43,751 bases of DNA from Bacteroidota bacterium (GTDB lineage: Bacteria; Bacteroidota; Ignavibacteria; Ignavibacteriales; Melioribacteraceae): assembly GCA_021812705.1 (NCBI GenBank), contig JAKAMT010000006.1, positions 1 to 43,751 on the forward strand, given 5' to 3'. The position numbers and the translations under genes were made by a program. The notes below the pieces were generated by a model, which saw only the letters and a list, made by a program, of their open reading frames with translations, did no database searches and was not told where the DNA came from. Shown one piece after another: positions 31,440-40,577 of this stretch. Positions within the stretch are counted from its first letter, which is position 1; each line of letters begins with the position of its first letter.

Positions 31440-33056
31440 TCACAATGCGGAATTTTCTTCTTTAACTTTTTCTAAAAAACGGACTCTGAATTTGCTGCCT
31501 ATATTTTTTATGCTTTCCACATCCACCACCGCGTTATTCAGCTCGCAATGTTTTTTTACAATGGCAAGGCCCAGACCCGTGCCTTCGAATAAACGGGAGT
31601 AACTGTTATCTTCCTGAGAGAAGACTTCGAAGAGGAACGGAATATATTCTTCCTTTATACCAATCCCCGTATCCTCCACTTCAACTACAATCTGCTCCTC
31701 TTCATTCATATAGACAGTCGTTTCAATCTTGCCTGAGGTCGTGTACTTGAAACTGTTGTCTATCAGTTGTTTAAATATCTGCTCCAGTCCGTACTTATCT
31801 GCTATGATTTTGGGCGATAAGATTTTATTAGTAAGAATGAATTCGATATTTTTTGCTTTTGCGCGGGCAGAATACGATTTATAAATTTGTTTTAAGACAT
31901 CATCATACAGATCGACTTCCGAAATAATTTTTTCGTAGGTGCCGGTTTGAAGCTGCGCCATCTCCAATATCAGATCGATAGTTCGCTTGATCCTTTCCCC
32001 CTCTTCCTCGATTATTTTAATGCTGTGATTGGTCTCGACAGATTCATTGAAGCCCGATTCGTTCTTCAGCAACTGCACCATATTCATAATCACATTCAGC
32101 GGGGTGCGGATTTCATGCGACATTGTTGCAAGGAATTCAGCTTTCAGCTCTTCGATCTTTCTTTTTTTGGAGAGGGCTGTAAGATATGCGTACTCGGCAT
32201 TTTTTAACGCCGTTATATCATGCACTAAAACCTGATAATACGGCTGGAGGACGCCGCCGATGGTGACCGTATTTGCGCTCTCCCTGAAATAGCCGATACT
32301 CCAATCTTTTCTTATCCACTCCGATTCAAAATCTTTTACTCTCCCGTTTTTTCTTAGATGGGATTTGAACTCTTCTCTTTTTTCCTTGTTTAAAACGCAG
32401 TATTCCTCAAATACACGATTCGGCAGCGAACCGATATTTTCGTAGCCGAGCATTGATAAAAATATTTTGTTCGCGCTCTTTAAATTCCCGTCGTAAAATA
32501 TTTCATAATATCCGATCTCTGCGTCATCATAAATTTCTTTAGCCAGCGTTTCTTTATTTAGAAGAAACACATTAGGACTCATCTTATCTGATATATCTTT
32601 TATGCAGAGATATCTTCCAAGGTAATAATTGTTGATATCGTAAACGTTCTGGCATACAAGGGAGATCCATTTTACTTCCCCGTTCTTTTTGATTATTCTG
32701 AATTCATCCGAAAAGAAATTCATCCCCTCCAGCATTTTCGATTCTTCTCTTACAAACTTATTTAAATCTTTCGGGTGAATTATTCTCTTCAGGAATTGAC
32801 TGTCATCGCCGAACTCTCCGGGATCATATCCGCTTATAAGCCGGCATCGCGGGGACATGAAACTGATCTGGGAATCCGGATTGATCCAGCTGATCCAATC
32901 GTCTGAAAATTCAGCGATTAATTTGAAAATTTTCTCATTGAAATCGGCGTACTTATTCTGGGGTTGAGAGGGCTGGTGTGGTTTTTCGGTAAAAATTTCT
33001 TTTTGACCGGAGTCGGCACCATCATTCAGGTGCCTCAGGTTCTCCTCTTGCATCAA
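31440..33056 (-). CDS. PAS-domain hybrid-less sensor histidine kinase
   Basis: PAS-like segments; ATMSHEIRTPLNVIMNMV H-box; VEDTGIGI and GTGLGLAIVK. ATG may be 33053 (TTG at 33056). Confidence 0.92.
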   Translation of the reverse strand: MMQEENLRHLNDGADSGQKEIFTEKPHQPSQPQNKYADFNEKIFKLIAEFSDDWISWINPDSQISFMSPRCRLISGYDPGEFGDDSQFLKRIIHPKDLNKFVREESKMLEGMNFFSDEFRIIKKNGEVKWISLVCQNVYDINNYYLGRYLCIKDISDKMSPNVFLLNKETLAKEIYDDAEIGYYEIFYDGNLKSANKIFLSMLGYENIGSLPNRVFEEYCVLNKEKREEFKSHLRKNGRVKDFESEWIRKDWSIGYFRESANTVTIGGVLQPYYQVLVHDITALKNAEYAYLTALSKKRKIEELKAEFLATMSHEIRTPLNVIMNMVQLLKNESGFNESVETNHSIKIIEEEGERIKRTIDLILEMAQLQTGTYEKIISEVDLYDDVLKQIYKSYSARAKAKNIEFILTNKILSPKIIADKYGLEQIFKQLIDNSFKYTTSGKIETTVYMNEEEQIVVEVEDTGIGIKEEYIPFLFEVFSQEDNSYSRLFEGTGLGLAIVKKHCELNNAVVDVESIKNIGSKFRVRFLEKVKEENSAL

Positions 33057-33101
33057 CGATTTTCCTCTCCCTTAAAGATCATTTGCATAATTCATTAAAA
33101 A

Positions 33102-33158
33102 AGTGGAATTGAAAATTTTTTAAATCCTTACAGCCGGAAGGACATTTTCAATTCCACT
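33102..33158 (-). terminator. Long terminator-like stem-loop between the LytTR regulator gene and the PAS histidine kinase gene
   Basis: Perfect 15-bp inverted repeat agtggaattgaaaat / attttcaattccact with inner tcctt/aagga; TTTTTT follows on the minus strand. Confidence 0.8.
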
Positions 33159-33208
33159 AAGAGGGTGTGTGCAAAAGTAAGAGCCATATAGTGCGGGTAT
33201 AAGCGATA

Positions 33209-33241
33209 TGCGACGAACGATTATATATTGCGACGAACGAT
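33209..33241. promoter_or_regulatory. Two perfect 13-bp direct repeats (tgcgacgaacgat) at 20-bp period; candidate LytTR operator
   Basis: 33209-33221 and 33229-33241 are identical. The complement ATCGTTCGT is close to LytTR half-site consensus. Confidence 0.5.
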
Positions 33242-33253
33242 AAACTGCGTCTT

Positions 33254-34057
33254 TTAGCTGAAATAGTTCTTTATCCTGCCGTGATAACGCTGGCTTACTT
33301 CCAATCTCTTGCCGCTGTGCTTCATTATCACTGCAAGCCGGTTGCTTGGCAACGGCTCCATTTTACTTACATAATTCAGATTTATAATTGTCTGCCTGTG
33401 AATCCTTAAGAACTGCTCATCGGGCAGCATTCTTACCCAATGAATCATCGGCTTCCTCATTATATATCTCCTGCCGTCAGTCATATAAATGCGCGTGTAG
33501 TCTTTTAAACTTTTTATATACTGAATTTCATTAACCGAATAAAACCCGGGCGATCTTTTGTCATTGATAAATATGTGCCCTTCGTAATTCAGTCTTTTTT
33601 CCGGCTCGCCGGATTCCATTGACCGGACGGATTTTCTTCTTCCGTTCCCGTTCTCCTCCGAATCCCGGTTGAAACTTTCGGCAATTTTTTTACGCTTCTG
33701 CAGCTGCGTTCTGATTGCATTCATCAGTTCATTGTTTGTAAACGGTTTGGTTATGTAATCATCGGCTCCTATATTCATTCCCTTTCGAAGATCTTCCCTT
33801 TGAGTCTTTGCAGTAAGAAAAATAAAAACCGGCATCATCTTTTCATCCAGCTTTTTTAATTCGGTCAGAAGTTTGTAGCCGTTGATATCCGGCAGCATGA
33901 TATCGCATAGTATAAGGTCGGGATTCTCTTCCATAATAATTTTCATTCCCTTCTCGCCTGTGTGAGCAAGGAATGCGTTGAACCCCGTCTCCTTCAGATA
34001 AAGGAATATATTTCCACCAAGATCAACATTATCCTCAATAATCAGAATCTTTTCCAT
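33254..34057 (-). CDS. Response regulator: receiver plus LytTR DNA-binding domain
   Basis: KILIIEDNVDLGGN...LILCDIMLPDINGYKLL...TAKT...DDYITKPF; C-terminal YIKSLKDYTRIYMTDGRRYIMRKPM...FLRIHRQTIINLNYV. Confidence 0.94.
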   Translation of the reverse strand: MEKILIIEDNVDLGGNIFLYLKETGFNAFLAHTGEKGMKIIMEENPDLILCDIMLPDINGYKLLTELKKLDEKMMPVFIFLTAKTQREDLRKGMNIGADDYITKPFTNNELMNAIRTQLQKRKKIAESFNRDSEENGNGRRKSVRSMESGEPEKRLNYEGHIFINDKRSPGFYSVNEIQYIKSLKDYTRIYMTDGRRYIMRKPMIHWVRMLPDEQFLRIHRQTIINLNYVSKMEPLPSNRLAVIMKHSGKRLEVSQRYHGRIKNYFS

Positions 34058-34852
34058 TTAAACGCGTATCCTGATAATGACTTCCGTTCCTTCATTTAAT
34101 TTGCTTCTGCACTCCACGCGTCCGCCATGCATCCTTATCAGATTTTTAATTATAGCCAGCCCCAAACCCGCGCCCCCTATCGGGGCCGCATTCTTTCCTC
34201 TGAAAAACGGCTGGAAAAGATTTTTCATGTCGCCCGGATCGATTCCGATTCCTTCATCCCTCACAGACAAAAGAATCCATCCCTTCTCCCTTCTGACATC
34301 AATTTTTATTTGTCCGCCGTCGGGAGAAAATTTGACCGCATTGCCGATAAGATTTATAAGAATCTGTTTTAAAATAAAAGCGTCGCATTTAATGCTTTTT
34401 ATTTCGCGATCAATATTTACGCCGAGCAGGTGCTTATCGCCGATATTGACTACGACCTCTTCCAGAATTTCATTTATGATTTTTCTCGGATCGCACCGCT
34501 TCAGAATTATTTTCTTTTGAACTGTTCTTAATTTGTAAAGTTCGGTTATGCGCTCCAGAGTGTCTGTGAGGATGGAGATGGATCTTTTTATCTTTTCTAA
34601 TATCTCAAGTTCTCTTTCCGTATTTCCTTTTTTGATGTAGAATTCCAGAAGTTCGGCTGAACTTTGCATTGTCGCAAGAGGTGTACGGAACTGATGCGAA
34701 GTGGAAGAGATAAATTCCGACTCCATTTTTTTCATTCTCATATCCGGAGGAGATTTTTTAGGTGTGATCTTCGCATTCCCTTTTTTGCCGGATCTTTTTG
34801 ACCCGGATTTTGCGGAAACGGATTTTTTAGAAGCGTGTCTACTTTTTTTCAT
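34058..34852 (-). CDS. Soluble histidine kinase with Lys/Arg-rich N-terminal tail
   Basis: STSHQFRTPLATMQSSAELLEF H-box; VRDEGIGIDPGD; GGAGLGLAIIK. Stop codon abuts the regulator start codon. Confidence 0.92.
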   Translation of the reverse strand: MKKSRHASKKSVSAKSGSKRSGKKGNAKITPKKSPPDMRMKKMESEFISSTSHQFRTPLATMQSSAELLEFYIKKGNTERELEILEKIKRSISILTDTLERITELYKLRTVQKKIILKRCDPRKIINEILEEVVVNIGDKHLLGVNIDREIKSIKCDAFILKQILINLIGNAVKFSPDGGQIKIDVRREKGWILLSVRDEGIGIDPGDMKNLFQPFFRGKNAAPIGGAGLGLAIIKNLIRMHGGRVECRSKLNEGTEVIIRIRV

Positions 34853-34911
34853 CTCTGCCCGGTAAATTATTTTTTTAATCGCCGCGGGAGAATAAGTGAA
34901 TTAAAGCTTCA

Positions 34912-36540
34912 TCACATCTTGTCGGGCGCCGAGACTCCCAGTATGCTAAGACCGTTTCGCAGGACGGTCTGCACCGCGACCGCAAGTGAGATTCTTGCTT
35001 CGGCAAGTTTTTTCTCGCTTCCTATTATGCGGCATTCAGTATAGAAACGGTGGAAAAGAGAAGCAAGCTCTTCCAGATATATTGTTATTCTGTGAGTCTC
35101 GTAATTTTCCGCGCTGTAGAGAACATCATCGGGGAATTCGAATAATTTTTTCAGGAGATTCTGCTCTTCCGGTTTTGAAAGGAGACTTAAATTTTCGAGG
35201 GAGCTTTCGAGCCCCTCTTCCTTTGTCATCCTAAGAATGGAAGAGATTCTTGCATGAGCATACTGAAGATAGAAAACAGGATTTTCATCCGATTGTTTTT
35301 TAGCCACATCGATATCAAAATTCAAATGACTTGTAATGCTTCTCATATTGAAAAAGTAACGTACCACATCGCTGCCCACTTCGTCCGTAAGTTCATCCAG
35401 CGTTATATAGTTGGCTTTACGGGTCGACATTTTAACTACTTCCCCCTTATCCATAATTGTAACGAACTGGTGTATAAGCACTTTTATTTTTTCTGAATCG
35501 TATCCAAGCGCTTTAAGACCGGCAAGGACATCCGGATATGTGGCGTTATGATCGGAGCCGAACAGGTCGATCATCAGATCGTACCCGCGTTCAAATTTTG
35601 TGATATGATAGGCAATGTCCGGAAGACGGTAAGTAGGCTCGCCGGAAGATTTTACAATCACTTTATCGGCCTGATTGCCCAGTTCCGAAAGTTTCAGCCA
35701 GACAGCTCCTTCACTTTCGTAAGAAAGAGATCTTTTTTTGAATTCGCTCAGAAGATTTTCAATTCTGCCGTCTTCATACAGCACGTGCTCGTTGTAAAAA
35801 TTCTTCATCTTGATCTTGATTCGGTCAAGTGTTTTTATGATATCCGCAAAGATCTCTTTTTCAGCCGCCTGCTTGAATTTTCCTTCGGCATTCTCTTCAA
35901 CCAGAGAATCCCCGAATTCCTCTTTAAGTTTTGCGGCAATCTCTTTTATATATTCACCCTGATAATAATCTTCCGGGAATTCACTCCCTCTGTTCAAAAG
36001 TTCAAGATAACGGAGACGTACAGAGTCGCCCAGCACGCGCATCTGCCTTCCGGCATTGTTGAAATAGTATTCACGGTCAACTTCATAACCGATCCACTCG
36101 AGCATATTGCCTACAGTGTCTCCAACCACGGCGTTTCTGCCGTGCCCTACAGTTAACGGTCCTGTGGGATTTGCAGAAACAAATTCCACCATTGCTTTCT
36201 TGCCGGCATATTTTTTCGATCTTCCGAAATTCTCTTTCTTCTCGAAAATTTCCTTTATGATATTCGTATTGTAAGAAGGGATGAAATAAAAATTGATGAA
36301 TCCCGGTCCGGCAATCACAACCTTCTCAATTATTTCATTGTCAAACTCCAGATTTGAGATTATTTCCGCTGCAACTGCCTGCGGTTTCTGCTTCAGTTTT
36401 TTGGCAAGTATCATTGCGGCGTTGGTGGAATAATCGCCGTGTTCTTTCTGGGCCGGCACGGTAAAAGTGATATCTATATCGTTCAGATAGGTAAGTTTCT
36501 TTTTTGTTTCATCAAAAAGCTGCAGCAGATAGTTCTTCAA
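34912..36540 (-). CDS. argS: Arginyl-tRNA synthetase
   Basis: VEFVSANPTGPLTVGHGRNAVVGD; DLFGSDHNATYPDV; C-terminal LGVSAPDKM. Confidence 0.97.
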   Translation of the reverse strand: MKNYLLQLFDETKKKLTYLNDIDITFTVPAQKEHGDYSTNAAMILAKKLKQKPQAVAAEIISNLEFDNEIIEKVVIAGPGFINFYFIPSYNTNIIKEIFEKKENFGRSKKYAGKKAMVEFVSANPTGPLTVGHGRNAVVGDTVGNMLEWIGYEVDREYYFNNAGRQMRVLGDSVRLRYLELLNRGSEFPEDYYQGEYIKEIAAKLKEEFGDSLVEENAEGKFKQAAEKEIFADIIKTLDRIKIKMKNFYNEHVLYEDGRIENLLSEFKKRSLSYESEGAVWLKLSELGNQADKVIVKSSGEPTYRLPDIAYHITKFERGYDLMIDLFGSDHNATYPDVLAGLKALGYDSEKIKVLIHQFVTIMDKGEVVKMSTRKANYITLDELTDEVGSDVVRYFFNMRSITSHLNFDIDVAKKQSDENPVFYLQYAHARISSILRMTKEEGLESSLENLSLLSKPEEQNLLKKLFEFPDDVLYSAENYETHRITIYLEELASLFHRFYTECRIIGSEKKLAEARISLAVAVQTVLRNGLSILGVSAPDKM

Positions 36541-36559
36541 AAATTTTCTCCGTTAAAGT

Positions 36560-36910
36560 TTAATCATCATTCTTGATTTTAATTACAGGCGCGTCGCCCC
36601 AAAGTTTTTCCAGATTGTAATAGCTTCTGGCGTCTGCCTTAAAGATATGCACAATAACATCAAAATAATCCAGTATTACCCAATTCAAAGTTTCGTACCC
36701 TTCTTTATGATAGCATCTGATCCCGTTCTCATGAAGTTTCTGGTCTATCTCATCGGCGATAGCTTTTACCTGCTTATCGGCATCCGCGGAACAGACAACA
36801 AAGCAATCCGCAATTCCAGAAAGTTTTCTTAAATCAAGAATATTTATATCGAATCCCTTTTTAGATTTGATCAGTTCAGCAATCATTTTTGAAAATTTTA
36901 TAGGATCCAA
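36560..36910 (-). CDS. rsfS: Ribosomal silencing factor RsfS
   Basis: DILDLRKLSGIADCFVVCSA-like segment; NWVILDYFDVIVHIF...YYNLEKLWGDAP. Confidence 0.95.
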   Translation of the reverse strand: MDPIKFSKMIAELIKSKKGFDINILDLRKLSGIADCFVVCSADADKQVKAIADEIDQKLHENGIRCYHKEGYETLNWVILDYFDVIVHIFKADARSYYNLEKLWGDAPVIKIKNDD

Positions 36911-36931
36911 TTTTTCCTCATTCCTTTCTTC

Positions 36932-36983
36932 AATTTATAATTTATCATTTATAATTTATCATTTATAATTTTTAATTTATAAT
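36932..36983. repeat. AT-rich 14-bp microrepeat (ataatttatcattt)
   Basis: Two perfect 14-bp units at 36937-36950 and 36951-36964, with degenerate flanking copies. Confidence 0.85.
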
Positions 36984-37472
36984 TCATTTATACGGTTGCA
37001 GATTGAAATAATCTCTGCCAATAACTACAGTTACATCGAGCAGGTAATCTTTGTTCAGCTGCTGAATGACGTTTTCATTTTTGATTCCGAGCGCTTTTGC
37101 AACCTTCAGCGCGTTAGCACTATTTCCGGTTCTGTCTATAACCAGGCTTTCCCCCACATCATCGGAAATATAATTGCCCGATTTTACCACATCCAGATTT
37201 TTGGAGCGGAGGAAATCTGTGAATTTTTCTGCAGCCCCGCCCGCGCCGCATCCGTTGAGCACCTCAACCTGAACTATTTCGCTGGCTTCTTTTTCATTGA
37301 CTGCCAGATCTTTACTCTTTCCCCCGTCGGATAATTTAATGTAAATCGAATAACCCATGTAAATTATTACCGCGGATAAAAGAATTATTGAGAAATTGAG
37401 AAACAAATTGTAGGAGGTGGATTTAAATCCTTGTCCCGATCTGGATTTTTTTTTGTCTGATTTGCCGTTCAA
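36984..37472 (-). CDS. Membrane-anchored LytR C-terminal (LytR_C) domain protein
   Basis: N-terminal TM; VQVEVLNGCGAGGAAEKFTDFLRSKNLDVVKSGN...VVIGRDY. Confidence 0.82.
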   Translation of the reverse strand: MNGKSDKKKSRSGQGFKSTSYNLFLNFSIILLSAVIIYMGYSIYIKLSDGGKSKDLAVNEKEASEIVQVEVLNGCGAGGAAEKFTDFLRSKNLDVVKSGNYISDDVGESLVIDRTGNSANALKVAKALGIKNENVIQQLNKDYLLDVTVVIGRDYFNLQPYK

Positions 37473-37534
37473 TTAGGATCGCGTTTAAATTTTGTAAAAG
37501 TTTAAACGCAATTTAGTAAAAAACTATCTCTTTC

Positions 37535-38038
37535 TCAGAAACCCCAGTCGTTAAAATAATTGCCTCTGTAAAACGGTGAATATCCTCCGTATCCGTAGCC
37601 GTAAGGATACATTCCGGCAGGAATATTCTGGTACTGAATAAAGATATTCATCTTATCGCTCGGCTTGTAGGTGAGCTGCGCGCGGCTCAGGTAAACGCCG
37701 TTTATCTGCTTCGAAAAATCATTGCCGAATGTGTTGTAAGGAGAATTGACAATGCTTATATCGGTCTCGAGTTTGAGCACATCGCTGAATTTGTAAGCCA
37801 TGCTGTTTGTGTACACGCCCAATGCCATTGAACCGTAGCCGCCGAAGGCTGAATATGAGAGCCCGAACGAATGATGCATCGTGAAATTATCCGGATTTAT
37901 AAATCCAAGCAGCGACCCGAATGAATTTGTCTTCACTATTCCGTTCATGATATTGGGCTTGTTATCGGAATCGGTTTTGAATTGCGCGAATGAAACCGAA
38001 GTATATATAAGCAGGGCAAACAGAATTACTTTTTTCAT
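37535..38038 (-). CDS. Hypothetical secreted/outer-membrane protein
   Basis: Signal peptide MKKVILFALLIYTSVSFAQ; Gly/Tyr-rich C-terminus. Confidence 0.65.
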   Translation of the reverse strand: MKKVILFALLIYTSVSFAQFKTDSDNKPNIMNGIVKTNSFGSLLGFINPDNFTMHHSFGLSYSAFGGYGSMALGVYTNSMAYKFSDVLKLETDISIVNSPYNTFGNDFSKQINGVYLSRAQLTYKPSDKMNIFIQYQNIPAGMYPYGYGYGGYSPFYRGNYFNDWGF

Positions 38039-38159
38039 ATTATCACCGATATTTTGTTTCTTTTACAGCATCAGGAGAAGAAATGTTTCTGATCTCCTCT
38101 GCAATAATATATCAATTTGGCTTAAAGAGTAAACACATTTTTTTCCCCGTCCGCCTTAA

Positions 38160-38657
38160 TTATGCGTTCACCCTTACAATCATTTCAATTTCAACAGGGG
38201 CATTCATAGGCAGTTCGCTAACGCCGACGGCGCTGCGCGCGTGCTTGCCCGCCTCTTCAAAAACCTGGGCCAGAAAATCCGATGCGCCGTTCGCAATTTT
38301 CGGCTGACCGTTAAAATTAACCGCGGAACTTACAAAAACGGTGACTTTAACTATCTGATCCACCTTATCCAGCGATCCGATTAATCCCTTTACTGCAGAG
38401 AGGCAGTTGATTGCAGAAATCCTGGCGCATTCAATCCCTTTCTCCTCCGTCACTTCGTAGCCCACCTTGCCTTCCGCATGCAGTTTGCCGTTCACAAACG
38501 GAAGCTGCCCCGAAGTAAAAATTAAATTCCCGCTCTTCTGAGCCGGGACATAATTAGCCAACGGTTTCGGCGCGGTGGGGAGTTCATATCCCAGCAGCGA
38601 TTTGATTTTTTCTTCAATCATTTTAACCTCAGGAATTTTTTCATTTAAATATATCAA
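38160..38657 (-). CDS. RidA/YjgF family protein
   Basis: GNLIFTSGQLPFVNGKL; KHARSAVGVSELPMNAPVEIEMI. Confidence 0.9.
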   Translation of the reverse strand: MIYLNEKIPEVKMIEEKIKSLLGYELPTAPKPLANYVPAQKSGNLIFTSGQLPFVNGKLHAEGKVGYEVTEEKGIECARISAINCLSAVKGLIGSLDKVDQIVKVTVFVSSAVNFNGQPKIANGASDFLAQVFEEAGKHARSAVGVSELPMNAPVEIEMIVRVNA

Positions 38658-38735
38658 AAAAAATAAAATAAATTAGCCGAATCATTTTCTCATTCATCGA
38701 CGGCTGATTATCTTTGCACATTCAATTGGAGAAAT

Positions 38736-39506
38736 TTGATGACCGGCGAAAAATTTGAAAAGCTTTGGGAAGTGATGCTTCGCCTTCGTAAAGAGTGCCC
38801 GTGGGACGGAGAGCAGACCCACGATTCGATCAAAGCGGCGCTGCTGGAGGAAACCTACGAAGCTATTGAAGCAATAGACATGAAAGATTACAACGAATTG
38901 AAATCGGAGTTGGGAGATCTGCTTCTGCATATTGTTTTTCACGCCGCTATTGCCCGGGAAAATAATATTTTTTCGATCGATGATGTCATTGATTCAATTA
39001 CTGACAAGATGATACGCCGGCATCCGCATGTGTTCGGAGATGTTAAAGTGGACGGCACAAAAGATATTCTGCGCAACTGGGAAGAGATTAAGATGAATGA
39101 AGGAAGAGAGGCGCTTCTGGACGGCGTTCCTAAAAATATGCCCGGACTGGCCAGGGCTTTCCGCCTTCAGGAAAAAGCGAGCAAAGTTGGATTCGACTGG
39201 GAGAAGAAGGAAGACGTGTGGAAGAAAGTGATTGAGGAAATTGAAGAGATGCATGAGATGGAACGTGCAGGCAACACGGTCGAATTTGAAAAGGAATTGG
39301 GGGACGTCTTTTTTGCGCTTACAAATTACGCCCGCTTTCTTGGCGTTAATCCCGAAAACGCACTGCGTTACACAAATGAAAAATTCATTGCCCGGTTCGG
39401 CTATGTAGAGAAAAAAATTAAAGAGAGCGGCAGAAAACTTTCGGAATCTACTCTGGAAGAGATGGATAAATACTGGGAAGAGAGCAAAAAAGTTTTAGGG
39501 AACTGA
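38736..39506 (+). CDS. mazG: Nucleoside triphosphate pyrophosphohydrolase MazG
   Basis: CPWDGEQTHDSIKAALLEETYEAIEAID; EKELGDVFFALTNYARFLGVNPENALR. Confidence 0.96.
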   Translation: MMTGEKFEKLWEVMLRLRKECPWDGEQTHDSIKAALLEETYEAIEAIDMKDYNELKSELGDLLLHIVFHAAIARENNIFSIDDVIDSITDKMIRRHPHVFGDVKVDGTKDILRNWEEIKMNEGREALLDGVPKNMPGLARAFRLQEKASKVGFDWEKKEDVWKKVIEEIEEMHEMERAGNTVEFEKELGDVFFALTNYARFLGVNPENALRYTNEKFIARFGYVEKKIKESGRKLSESTLEEMDKYWEESKKVLGN

Positions 39507-39526
39507 TAAATATATAACGCCGGAAA

Positions 39527-40429
39527 CTATTTGCCGTTGTTATTGTAATGCTTCTCGTACGCGTTGATGATGTCTTTTACAAGTTTATGGCGTACCACAT
39601 CAACCTTGTCGAAATAAACAAAGCCCACTCCTTCAATTCCCCGCAGAATCTCCTTCACCTGCACCAGTCCGCTCTGAGAATAACTGGGGAGATCTATCTG
39701 CGTGATGTCTCCGGTGATTATCGACTTTGAATTCGGACCGAGCCGGGTTAAAAACATTTTCATCTGCATTCCGGTCGCATTCTGCGCTTCATCCAGAATA
39801 ACGAAGGCGTTATTCAAAGTCCTCCCTCTCATATACGCAAGCGGGACTATCTCTATTACCCCCTTCTCGATATAATTTTTAAGCTGTTCACCCGGAATCA
39901 TCTCCTCCAACGCGTCGTACAGAGGCCTTAAATACGGATCTATCTTTTCTCTGAAATCGCCCGGAAGAAAACCGAGACTCTCGCCGGCCTCAACAGCGGG
40001 ACGCGCGAGAATGATTCTTTTAACAATTCCTTTTTTAAGCGCAGCCACGGAAAATGCTACTGCTAAATATGTCTTTCCGGTTCCCGCCGGACCAATAGCA
40101 AAGCAGATATCGTTTTCCTTGACTACTTTTATATAGGCAATCTGGTTCGGAGTCTTTGCCTTGATAGCGTCTTTCTTGGAGTAGAGAATAATATTATCGT
40201 AATCGTTCTCGCTGATAATTTCTTTCCCCTGAAGCGTGAGATCGATTATTGTGTAAACATCATTCGGCTGAAGCTTGCCGGTTGTGTTCAGGACAAATAT
40301 CATCTCTTTAAAAACTTTTTCTATAGCGGCCACTTCTTCCGCCACTCCCTGAATAATAATTGTATCTCCGCGCACGATTACATTTGAGGAAAATCTTTCA
40401 TCAACAGGTTTAAGATTTGCGTCGTTCAT
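39527..40429 (-). CDS. phoH: PhoH family ATPase (true start probably upstream, see findings)
   Basis: CFAIGPAGTGKTYLAVAFSV; RPAVEAGESLGFLPGD; NAFVILDEAQNAT; TGDITQIDLP. Confidence 0.95.
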   Translation of the reverse strand: MNDANLKPVDERFSSNVIVRGDTIIIQGVAEEVAAIEKVFKEMIFVLNTTGKLQPNDVYTIIDLTLQGKEIISENDYDNIILYSKKDAIKAKTPNQIAYIKVVKENDICFAIGPAGTGKTYLAVAFSVAALKKGIVKRIILARPAVEAGESLGFLPGDFREKIDPYLRPLYDALEEMIPGEQLKNYIEKGVIEIVPLAYMRGRTLNNAFVILDEAQNATGMQMKMFLTRLGPNSKSIITGDITQIDLPSYSQSGLVQVKEILRGIEGVGFVYFDKVDVVRHKLVKDIINAYEKHYNNNGK

Positions 40430-40504
40430 TCCGATGAAAGAGAGGAGATCAACATTTTCTATCTTAACAACTTTTTCTAACTGCGTAACTGCCTCCGGGA
40501 AAAT

Positions 40505-40541
40505 AAAAAAGCCCTCTTCAAAAAATGAAAAGGGCTTTATT
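40505..40541 (-). terminator. Rho-independent terminator downstream of the LysM gene
   Basis: aaagccctcttcaaaaaatgaaaagggcttt hairpin with T run on the minus strand. Confidence 0.85.
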
Positions 40542-40577
40542 TAATTTATTGCTTAACACTTTTAGATCAAGAAATCC

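Noticed and set aside
35548-36156. 202-aa plus-strand ORF
   Set aside because: Lies fully antisense to argS, whose motifs are unambiguous; no RBS or family support.
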